From an uncultured Phascolarctobacterium sp. (lineage in GTDB: Bacteria; Bacillota; Negativicutes; Acidaminococcales; Acidaminococcaceae), in NCBI GenBank assembly GCA_900544885.1, contig UQWU01000015.1, positions 1 to 38,338 of the forward strand: a stretch of DNA of 38,338 bases, written 5' to 3'. Made by a program: the position numbers and the translations under genes. Shown here piece after piece: positions 26,516 to 33,509 of this stretch (position 1 is its first letter; every line of letters starts with the position of its first letter). The notes beneath the pieces are model-generated. The model did not search any database, was not told where the DNA came from, and was given only the letters and a program-made list of their open reading frames with translations.

Positions 26516-26531
26516 TCATCAACGTAAGCAA
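26516..26531 (+). repeat. 16-bp inverted repeat, left arm, flanking the recombinase gene
   Basis: TCATCAACGTAAGCAA is the exact reverse complement of 27498-27513. It lies just after the recombinase stop codon. The sequence corresponds to HQRKQ codons of an HsdS conserved region, but the + strand reading frame is stopped one codon upstream, so here it is only a recombination-site-like remnant. Confidence 0.85.
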
Positions 26532-26538
26532 CAGATTT

Positions 26539-27471
26539 TTAGCTCAGACTAGCAAGAGAACGCATAACTAGGTCAATATCTTTATTTTCCAGCTCCTGAA
26601 TAATGTGCAGATAGGTTTTCTGTGTAGTTGTCATGCTTGCATGACCAAGACGACGAGCAACGCTGGCTATTGAAACACCTGCAAACAGTAACAACGAAGC
26701 ATGGGTATGCCGTAGTCCGTGAATGGAGATAACAGGAATATGGGCGTGCTTACAATGCCGCTCCAAAATATCATTTACGGTAGAATTATAGACTTTTTGC
26801 CCAGGTTCTACGAAAATAGGCTGGCTTTTCGGTAAGCCCTTGATAAGGCTTGAAAACTGTATTACAGTCTGCCAATCAAGCAGAACCTTTCTGACTGATG
26901 ATTTATTTTTGGTTGGCATGAATCCTCCATTCCCCTTATAATCCCAGGTCTTGCTTATAGACAAAGTTTGGCGTGTAAAATCAAAATCCTGCGGTGTGAC
27001 AGCCAATGCTTCTGAAAATCTGGCACCTGTTTTGGCAATAAGGAGAAGCAACCAATCCCAGCTTACTGTCGAAGCCAGCTTTAAGCTATTAAGCAAGGTA
27101 TGAAGCTCATACTGGTTAATGTATTTTATCTTTTTGGCTGCTGGTACTTTACCCTTTATAATAGCCTTGCGTGTTGGGTCACGGTCGATAAGTCCCTCGT
27201 CAACAGCATCCAAAATAGCACCTTTTAACTGATGGTGAAAATCCATAGTTGTCTGTCTTTCGTGACTAAGTGCATAATCATTAAGAATCTGCTGATATGT
27301 AATACGGCTGAGTTCGTAAATTTTGAGGGTTGGAGCAATTTTTTCTAACCATTGGTGAGCCATACGATATTTGTCCATGGTCACTTCGCGGATAGCTCCT
27401 TTTTTGTAGACCTGAATCCACTTTGCATAATATGCACAAAAAAGCTCATTACGTTGTACTTCTTTCAACAT
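26539..27471 (-). CDS. tyrosine recombinase of a phase-variable hsdS locus
   Basis: A 310-residue XerC/phage-integrase-type recombinase. The N-terminal SAM-like domain is at ~10-110. The catalytic residues are R151 ('KTGARFSEAL'), H251 and R254 ('HGLRHTH'), 'RLGHAS' and the nucleophile Y287 ('KTYLHII'). It starts six bases after the silent hsdS' stop, with AGGAGG overlapping that gene's 3' end, so the two are coupled. Recombinases in this position of type I restriction loci invert hsdS segments and change DNA recognition. The 16-bp inverted repeat on either side of the gene supports that role. A decayed integrase of another element is less likely, since the gene is intact. Confidence 0.88.
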   Translation of the reverse strand: MLKEVQRNELFCAYYAKWIQVYKKGAIREVTMDKYRMAHQWLEKIAPTLKIYELSRITYQQILNDYALSHERQTTMDFHHQLKGAILDAVDEGLIDRDPTRKAIIKGKVPAAKKIKYINQYELHTLLNSLKLASTVSWDWLLLLIAKTGARFSEALAVTPQDFDFTRQTLSISKTWDYKGNGGFMPTKNKSSVRKVLLDWQTVIQFSSLIKGLPKSQPIFVEPGQKVYNSTVNDILERHCKHAHIPVISIHGLRHTHASLLLFAGVSIASVARRLGHASMTTTQKTYLHIIQELENKDIDLVMRSLASLS

Positions 27472-27476
27472 TTTTA

Positions 27477-28016
27477 CTACCTCCTAACTTTTAAAAATTG
27501 CTTACGTTGATGAAGGGTGATAAGGTGGTCAAGGTACTTGAAATACGCTCCAATAACAGCCTGTTCTTTCATAGAAGGGTACGGGATTTTAAGGTTCCCA
27601 ACCTGTTCAAGAGATAAATTAGGTTGTGCTCCAATAGTAGGATTTCTTTTTATAAAATCTGCCACTGCATTACCTTTTAAAACAGTTGTAAGATAATTCA
27701 AATCCCCTTCTTTTGTTCTTATAATTGCGAGCGCTTGATTTGTATTCGCAGGCAAAAAACTTGATTTTACAATACTTACACGTCCTAATGTTCCAGCAAT
27801 CGAAAACAAAATATCATGTTCTTGTAATTGCGAACGTTTCAAGTATCCATTATGTTCTGCTTCAGATATTTTCATTTCTGGTGTTATCTCACCGCTGGCT
27901 GAATCAATGTTTTCTACTTTAATAAAGTTGATTTCCCCATCCCCTGATTTATCTAACGGAGTAGTCCCTTTTGTTATCAAAGAAGCAAGTTCTCCCAACT
28001 TACGCTGTTCCCAAGT
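27477..28016 (-). pseudogene. hsdS': silent half-length hsdS' (one target-recognition domain)
   Basis: About 180 codons encoding one target-recognition domain between conserved regions. It opens with 'TWEQRKLGEL' (cf. 'DAWEQRKL' in the active copy) and ends 'LITLHQRKQFLKVRR'. It lacks the normal N-terminal 'PAIRFKGF' leader and any good start codon or ribosome site. A hairpin separates it from hsdR. Its recognition domain differs from that of the hsdS at 32885-33508, but its borders share a 19-bp identity (27997-28015 with 33441-33459) and a 25-bp near-identity (27500-27524 with 32938-32962). This is the structure of a storage cassette for specificity switching. Confidence 0.8.
27498..27513 (-). 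repeat. 16-bp inverted repeat, right arm, inside hsdS' coding sequence
   Basis: Exact inverted partner of 26516-26531. On the minus strand it encodes HQRKQ, the conserved spacer motif of hsdS', so recombination here would keep the coding frame of the specificity gene up to the crossover. Confidence 0.85.
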
Positions 28017-28025
28017 AAAAGCAAA

Positions 28026-28049
28026 AGAGCCAGGAAAAATCCTGGCTCT
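28026..28049 (-). terminator. terminator between hsdR and silent hsdS'
   Basis: AGAGCCAGG (28026-28034) pairs perfectly with CCTGGCTCT (28041-28049). On the minus strand it is followed by TTTTGCTTTTA. It lies after the hsdR stop and before hsdS', which would keep hsdS' silent. Confidence 0.65.
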
Positions 28050-28094
28050 GGCGTGTTTTTTGAGTAAATATTCAAATTTGAGGAAAACAAGCTA

Positions 28095-28754
28095 TTATTC
28101 AGTGGGCAAATCTACGTCTGCACCACCAGATAAAATAAATTTGCGGAGTATTTTATCTGTTTCTCTGTGTACTAATGGTGGAATTAAAGGCTTTTGGGCA
28201 AGAGCTTCCATAAATAACTTAGCTTTAGCCATATCAATGGTCTTTTTCAAATCATCAAGACGTCCAAACTCATTGATATTTTTTTCGTTTAAGTTTAAAG
28301 CTACCATATTCCTTAATTGCTCTTCGTCCAGCCCCAACAGGGAAGCAAAGCAGTGAATTTTATCGTTTTTGGCTTGGCTTTGATATTCTGTAACATAATC
28401 CCTAAAAGTTTTACCTAGTTCTAGCTTAATATTTCCGCTCTGAATATCATGCAGAAAAATATTGGCATATTTTTGTTCTTCCTGTGAAAGCAGGGCAAAA
28501 CTCTTATGCAAATCATTTTTCACTGCCTCTAATTCTTCTGGTGGAATACCAGCATCCAAAGCTTTAATATATTTTTCAAAGCGGCTGTTCATATAAGCTG
28601 TGTCAATTAACCCAGTATCAATTTCAGTAAGGTGGGCTTTTAGGTCAAAAGGAATATCATCGCCACCAATTCCACCATCATTTTCCAGTTCCTTATAGCG
28701 TTGCAGCAGCTTTGAATAAGTGGCTTCGTCTAAATCTACCTTGATTACATATTT
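28095..28754 (-). pseudogene. hsdR: hsdR C-terminal part, shifted out of frame
   Basis: This frame continues the HsdR protein: 'YVIKVDLDEATYSKLLQRYK' then a helical C-terminal domain of about 215 residues ending 'GGADVDLPTE'. In HsdR proteins this region helps bind the methyltransferase core. It is disconnected from the main hsdR frame by one missing base in an A-run (T-run 28752-28756 on the + strand). With six A's the two frames join into a protein of about 1050 residues, the normal HsdR size. An internal ATG at 28592 lacks a convincing ribosome site, so independent translation is doubtful. Confidence 0.8.
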
Positions 28755-31246
28755 TTATTGGTCTGCTCATCTTCAAACTGATATTCTGATTTGTCCCATT
28801 TAAAGCCTTGAATAACTGCTGCTTCGTAATAATCATCCAGTTTATTGAACAATGTAGCGAATCGTCCTTTTGCAGCATTTTCTTCAGGAAGGCGTGAAAA
28901 ATCAGTAATACCGTCATTTTGGAATAAATCAACAATATCAGCAAAGATCTCATTTATTTTGCGTAAATTTTTATGTAATTTCACGGCAAAGAGGCCAATA
29001 GGTTTATCACCCGAATAAAGCTTAAAGGCTGACTGAACATTTTGCTCCATAGAATGAGGCTTACGGTAGTAACGTATAATGCCAAAAGGCTTTTTCTCAC
29101 CGAAGAGCCTATTAGTACGCGAAAATGCTTGAATCAGTCCCTCATAATAAAGCACTTTATCAAGATACAAGGTATTGAGCCATTTAGAATCAAAGCCTGT
29201 AAGCATCTGGTCTACTACAATCAGTAAATTAAGCTGTTTTTGCGGTTCATTTTCAATATATTTATACTGTTCTTTGTGAGCCAATCTAAAAGAAACATCT
29301 TTTTTGAACGCTGCAAAGGTCGGTAAAGAAAATTTCTGATTGTAACGCTCGTTATAGTCCTGAATAATTTCTACTAATCCATCTTCTTTGAAAGCAGTAT
29401 CTCTGATGTCTCCATTATTATCAATATTAGGGTCAAACAAGCATGTTATTTTCAGTTCAGGCATGAATTCTTTAAGCAGACGATAATAATGTATTGCTTC
29501 TGGAATGCTGCTAGTAGCAAAAATAGCGTGAAAGAAATTATTACGGCTTAGCTGCAACCAGTTATCCATAATATCATGGACAACCGCTTTTTGATGTTCA
29601 GGTGTATGATATTGGGATGTAGGTATGTAATCTTCAATACCTTTTACCCATTTCCCCTTTTCATCTCTGTGACCATACATAGGAAGCTGCATAAAGCGAT
29701 AATAAATTTTTTCTTTCTCTGGGTCAGCACTTACTTCCTCTAAACTGGTAGCTTTTGCTTGTTCAAGTCCTACCACATGGCGAATATCTTTGTCCTTAAA
29801 TGTAAGAACCTTATATGGGTCAAAGCCCAAAACATTTTTATCACGGATGCCATCGGCAATTACATAGCGATGCAGCTCATTGCCGAAAATATCAGAAGTA
29901 GTATTAAGTTTCTTTTGATTTTCTTCATGTATGGGCGTTCCTGTAAAGCCAAAAAAGACAGCATTAGGGAAAGTATTTTTTATAGTTGCCAGCATTTCGC
30001 CAAAAGTAGAACGGTGTGCCTCATCAATAATGAACACGATACGCTTGCGGTTAATTTTAGCAAGGTCGGCATCATTCAGATTTTCTTCACCAGCCTTAAT
30101 ATTATTCATTTTCTGGATAGAAGTTACAATAAGCGTATCAAGACTGCTATCGCTTTTCAGCCTATTTATTAGCACATCGGTATTTTCTGTAGCCTGCACA
30201 GTTTCATTATCATTAGCAAAAGCACGGTATTCTTTTAATGACTGTGTACCAAGCTCAATTCTATCCATTAAAAAGATTACTTTATCTGCATCATTGGAGC
30301 TGGCAATGAGCTGGGCAGACTTAAAGCTAGTCATAGTCTTGCCCGAACCTGTTGTGTGCCAGATATAACCGCCACGCTGGTTGCCGCTATCCCATTTTAT
30401 CTTGGAAACCGTGTCTGAAATAGCGTTGGCAGCATAATACTGGTAGCTACGCATTACTTTCAACACACCATCAGAGTTATCGGCAACAGTATAAAAACCA
30501 ATCAGCTGATGAGCCATAGGGATAGAAAGCAGGGAAGAAGCAATGCCTTTCCAGTCATTGATAGGCTCATTGGTAAAATCAGCCCAATGGAAGAAATAAT
30601 CTGGATTGAACTTGCCTTCTGGTTCTGGGCCAGGGTTAGCAAAATATACTGTGTTTTCAGGGTTCATAGCGACAAAAATCTGCACCAAGGAAAACAGACC
30701 GCTGAACACACCCTCACGCATATATTTCCTTATCTGATTAGTAGCTTCACTGACGGGTATATGGCTGCGTTTTAACTCTATATGGATAACAGGCATACCG
30801 TTTATCAGCAGCATTAAGTCGCCGCGGCGTTTATTAAGCAGAGGGGACTGTACAGAAAAATGTGGCTGCTGCACAATCTGATAACGGCTCTGCCCAGCGG
30901 CTATTTCGTTACGGTCATAAATTTTTAGGCTTATCTCTAAGCCATAGTGCAGTTTGTCATCAGGATTATCACGTTTTATAGATACAGTCTTTCCGTTGAT
31001 AAAGCCGTTAAGCTTGAGCGGTGTTCTAGCAACAATAATTTTTTCTATAATCTGCTGCATTTCGCTATCTGTCAGCGGACAGTTATTAAGGCGGTCAATC
31101 GTATTATTATTTTCAAACAGAATATTAGCCCAGTTTTTCAGCAGATCTGCTTCTGTAGGATGCTTAATAACAGTTTTTTCCCAGCCTTTATTGGTCAATA
31201 CTTGGATTAGAGCCTCTTCAAAGTCAGCTTCACTGGCAAAGGTCAT
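28745..31246 (-). CDS. hsdR: type I restriction enzyme R subunit, truncated by frameshift
   Basis: The motor and nuclease subunit of a type I restriction system. The N-terminal nuclease domain shows 'GDLMLLINGMPVIHIELKRS' with E157-x-K159. The helicase domains show Walker A (~298-304, 'TTGSGKT'), DEAH (~408-411, 'IIDEAHRS'), 'GFTGTP', and motif VI-like 'QAFSRTNR'. The frame stops after 833 residues at 'TNKNM', whereas a complete HsdR is about 1040. The remaining part is found in the next frame (28095-28754). The nuclease and motor are intact, but loss of the C-terminal domain would probably prevent assembly with HsdM and HsdS. This could be a true mutation, a reversible slippage tract, or a sequencing error. 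Confidence 0.9.
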   Translation of the reverse strand: MTFASEADFEEALIQVLTNKGWEKTVIKHPTEADLLKNWANILFENNNTIDRLNNCPLTDSEMQQIIEKIIVARTPLKLNGFINGKTVSIKRDNPDDKLHYGLEISLKIYDRNEIAAGQSRYQIVQQPHFSVQSPLLNKRRGDLMLLINGMPVIHIELKRSHIPVSEATNQIRKYMREGVFSGLFSLVQIFVAMNPENTVYFANPGPEPEGKFNPDYFFHWADFTNEPINDWKGIASSLLSIPMAHQLIGFYTVADNSDGVLKVMRSYQYYAANAISDTVSKIKWDSGNQRGGYIWHTTGSGKTMTSFKSAQLIASSNDADKVIFLMDRIELGTQSLKEYRAFANDNETVQATENTDVLINRLKSDSSLDTLIVTSIQKMNNIKAGEENLNDADLAKINRKRIVFIIDEAHRSTFGEMLATIKNTFPNAVFFGFTGTPIHEENQKKLNTTSDIFGNELHRYVIADGIRDKNVLGFDPYKVLTFKDKDIRHVVGLEQAKATSLEEVSADPEKEKIYYRFMQLPMYGHRDEKGKWVKGIEDYIPTSQYHTPEHQKAVVHDIMDNWLQLSRNNFFHAIFATSSIPEAIHYYRLLKEFMPELKITCLFDPNIDNNGDIRDTAFKEDGLVEIIQDYNERYNQKFSLPTFAAFKKDVSFRLAHKEQYKYIENEPQKQLNLLIVVDQMLTGFDSKWLNTLYLDKVLYYEGLIQAFSRTNRLFGEKKPFGIIRYYRKPHSMEQNVQSAFKLYSGDKPIGLFAVKLHKNLRKINEIFADIVDLFQNDGITDFSRLPEENAAKGRFATLFNKLDDYYEAAVIQGFKWDKSEYQFEDEQTNKNM

Positions 31247-31321
31247 GGCAATACTCCTTTCCGTGATGTATTTAAAATATTTTAGATAAAACTTTAGCTT
31301 TCACACGTCAAAGTAAATAGA

Positions 31322-31795
31322 TTATAGCTTCTCACGCACCATCATTAAAGAATATCCCAACAGATTTTTTCCTTTCCACTTAGTTCTGTCAAACCTGTCA
31401 GGGTCTTTCATGGACAGTCCAATACCCCAAATTCTGTCTTTTACGGCACATTCTGCAAGGACAGCCTGTTCTGTGCTTTTCAGCAGTACCTTTAGCTCTT
31501 CGTTCTGAGAAAATTTAGCATAAAGTCCCTCAAAAACTACAATTTGACGGATTCCGTTCCAGTAGCTTTCATCATAGCCAGATACGCAGCGACCTAGTTC
31601 TTTTATAGCAGCAGCATCTTCGGCATGAAGTATCTTGTCAGCAATAGCTTCATCACCGAAATAAACCGCCTTTTGGTACATCATATACTGCTCCATAGAG
31701 CTAAAATACACTTCTTTATACGTAAATCCAGCAGCATACCAGTTGCTTAGGTATCCGTTTTCTTCATCTGGGTTGTGGAAACAAATAATCTGCAC
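31322..31795 (-). CDS. NADAR-domain protein (YbiA-like ADP-ribose hydrolase family)
   Basis: A 157-residue protein matching the NADAR family along its whole length: 'CFHNPDEENGYLSNWY' (S17-N18-W19), 'FSSMEQYMMYQKAVYFGD' with the conserved E35, 'KELGRCVSGYDESYW', and the closing 'DRIWGIGLSMKD...KGKNLLGYSLMMVRE'. Known members cleave N-glycosidic bonds; some remove ADP-ribose from guanine bases and act as antitoxins to DNA-modifying ADP-ribosyltransferases. Here it is coupled (one-base overlap) to the helical protein upstream and, through it, to an ADP-ribosyltransferase-like DUF3990 gene. I therefore infer an antidote role. Confidence 0.88.
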   Translation of the reverse strand: MQIICFHNPDEENGYLSNWYAAGFTYKEVYFSSMEQYMMYQKAVYFGDEAIADKILHAEDAAAIKELGRCVSGYDESYWNGIRQIVVFEGLYAKFSQNEELKVLLKSTEQAVLAECAVKDRIWGIGLSMKDPDRFDRTKWKGKNLLGYSLMMVREKL

Positions 31796-32220
31796 TATAT
31801 TTTACCTACCTTCTGGACAGCAAGGTCAAGTTCTAAGTCGTGAAGCCCGTAATAAGCCTTCTTCAAGAAATCAAGCGGCACTTTTTTGATTACCTCAGAG
31901 CTAGGGATATCATAGTACCATTGATAGTAGGCATAAAATTCACCAATCCAGTCGGGCATAAATCCATCAAGAGCCTTGCCGGATTCCAGCACATACTGTT
32001 CAGTTCGGCAAAAATATTCCCACAGTTCTTTGGCAGACATTGTATTGACATAGGCTTTTGCTTCGTCAATGCTTTTTCTTGTTTTACTTTCCATATAGGC
32101 ACTTATAAAAGCCTCTGTATCCTTGTTAGGGAACGTCTGGGCAACAAAATCAAAGAGCTTGCCTTGGTTTTCTACCACATCATTCAGATATTCTTCTGGA
32201 TAAGCCCTCATTGCCTTCAC
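31795..32220 (-). CDS. conserved helical protein of the DUF3990-NADAR cassette
   Basis: A 141-residue, mostly helical, aromatic-rich cytosolic protein ('GKALDGFMPDWIGEFYAYYQ', 'VPLDFLKKAYYGLHDLELDL'). It overlaps the DUF3990 stop by four bases (ATGA) and the NADAR start by one base. The three genes are therefore translated as a unit. I believe related proteins accompany DUF3990 genes in other Firmicutes, but I know of no assigned function. A chaperone, antitoxin or target-binding partner of the transferase are the obvious options. Confidence 0.6.
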   Translation of the reverse strand: MKAMRAYPEEYLNDVVENQGKLFDFVAQTFPNKDTEAFISAYMESKTRKSIDEAKAYVNTMSAKELWEYFCRTEQYVLESGKALDGFMPDWIGEFYAYYQWYYDIPSSEVIKKVPLDFLKKAYYGLHDLELDLAVQKVGKI

Positions 32221-32870
32221 CTCTCAAACAATGTGCTGAACACATTGGTTACTTTATTTCTGTCAGAATCGACAAGATTACGCATATTTTTTCTGGCACT
32301 TATATCACGCTGATTATATTTATTATTAAATTCGGCATGGTCAACAGCAAGCAAGCCGTCAGGACACTCACGGAGCTTTGAATATGCCCGTTCAGACTTA
32401 ATGCAATACTGAATGCCTAGACCACCTAAAGACAGGAGTTCTTCCAAAATATCCATATCAATGTTATCACGGACAAATTCTTTTGCGATATAGAAGTAGG
32501 AAGCATTGGCTCTCCAGCCTTTAATGACATCATATTCAGATGTGTCGATACCGTATTTTTCTATAAATTTGCCAGCAAGCATACGGTAACGCTTAGAATC
32601 AGCAGCATCTCTGTGTTTCATCAGCTCTGCCAGCCAAGCAAGCACATTGTGTTCCTGGAAGTCTAAAATTTTCAGTCCGTCGGTATCAAGCTCATACTTA
32701 TGTACCCAACCATTAGTATCATTAGGAATGCAGACTGCCCATTCTTTAGCAAGCTCAGGGTTCTCGGTCAGATAAAAACCTTTCCCGTAGTCGTGCTTTT
32801 CATCTCCAAGGCCAAAAGTAGGGGTCACAACTTTATTAGAGGTGCCGTGAAATAAAATTATTTTGCTCAT
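32217..32870 (-). CDS. DUF3990 family, ADP-ribosyltransferase-like putative toxin
   Basis: A 217-residue protein with the pattern of the ADP-ribosyltransferase fold. The first motif is 'LFHGTSNKVV' (H8), the second 'HDYGKGFYLTENPELAKEWA' (Y33, T35), and the third 'IQYCIKSERA' with Q154 and E160. This H-Y-E arrangement is what a DUF3990 member needs to bind NAD and transfer ADP-ribose; the substrate is unknown. 'VHKYELDTDGLKILDF' is also typical of the family. It starts behind GGAGGATGGCGTAA, 14 bases after hsdS, so it shares the restriction operon. Coupling to a NADAR hydrolase gene suggests a toxin-antitoxin pair. Confidence 0.8.
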   Translation of the reverse strand: MSKIILFHGTSNKVVTPTFGLGDEKHDYGKGFYLTENPELAKEWAVCIPNDTNGWVHKYELDTDGLKILDFQEHNVLAWLAELMKHRDAADSKRYRMLAGKFIEKYGIDTSEYDVIKGWRANASYFYIAKEFVRDNIDMDILEELLSLGGLGIQYCIKSERAYSKLRECPDGLLAVDHAEFNNKYNQRDISARKNMRNLVDSDRNKVTNVFSTLFER

Positions 32871-32884
32871 TTACGCCATCCTCC

Positions 32885-33508
32885 TTACACAAACATTTTC
32901 TCAAGACAAGATTTTTTGATGTTTTTTAGCTTTTCTAGCTTACGCTGATGAAGGGTGATAAGATCATCAATATTTTTCAAGCAGTATCCGATTTTTAATT
33001 GTTCTTCCTTGCAAGGAATACAATAAGTAATCGAATCTAGTGTTCTTGGGTAAATTGCTGCTACACTAGTTGTTCCCATAGCTCTTGCATGAACTTGTTT
33101 TTGCATTGACCCAGTATTGTATAAATAGTTAAAAAATATTGTATCAAGTTCTCCTAAGTTAAATCTAGCAATATTACTATTAAACGCATATTTTCCACTA
33201 TCGCCAGTCCATGTTGCACCTTTACCAACTAAATCAAGTGTATTTCTAGTATTAAAAAAGAAGTCACCTTTATATGCTATATTTTCAGGTTCTACCACAT
33301 CGTTTTCATCGAGATATTCTAATTTATCTAGCGAAAAATATCCTCTCTGGATATTTCCCATTTTTAACAAAGGCATTCCAGTGTTTTCAGTTGAACCTAA
33401 TTTATTTGTCCCAGTCTGAATGCTTTTCAAATCATTTACTAACTTACGCTGTTCCCAAGCATCAGTAAATCCTTTAAACCTAATTGCAGGTTTTGTGTTT
33501 TTAGCCAT
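32885..33508 (-). CDS. hsdS: type I restriction specificity subunit, half-length (one TRD)
   Basis: A 207-residue HsdS. It opens 'MAKNTKPAIRFKGFTDAWEQ' (conserved leader), continues with one target-recognition domain, and ends 'LITLHQRKLEKLKNIKKSCL' plus a short tail (the long-helix conserved region). Normal HsdS has two recognition domains in 400-450 residues. A half subunit can still function as a dimer recognising a palindromic-type split site. ATG 33508 is preferred, one base after the hsdM stop with AAGGTGA upstream; a GTG at 33517 would overlap hsdM. Its borders match those of the silent hsdS' near 27.5-28.0 kb, so its recognition domain is exchangeable in principle. Confidence 0.88.
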   Translation of the reverse strand: MAKNTKPAIRFKGFTDAWEQRKLVNDLKSIQTGTNKLGSTENTGMPLLKMGNIQRGYFSLDKLEYLDENDVVEPENIAYKGDFFFNTRNTLDLVGKGATWTGDSGKYAFNSNIARFNLGELDTIFFNYLYNTGSMQKQVHARAMGTTSVAAIYPRTLDSITYCIPCKEEQLKIGYCLKNIDDLITLHQRKLEKLKNIKKSCLEKMFV

Positions 33509-33509
33509 A

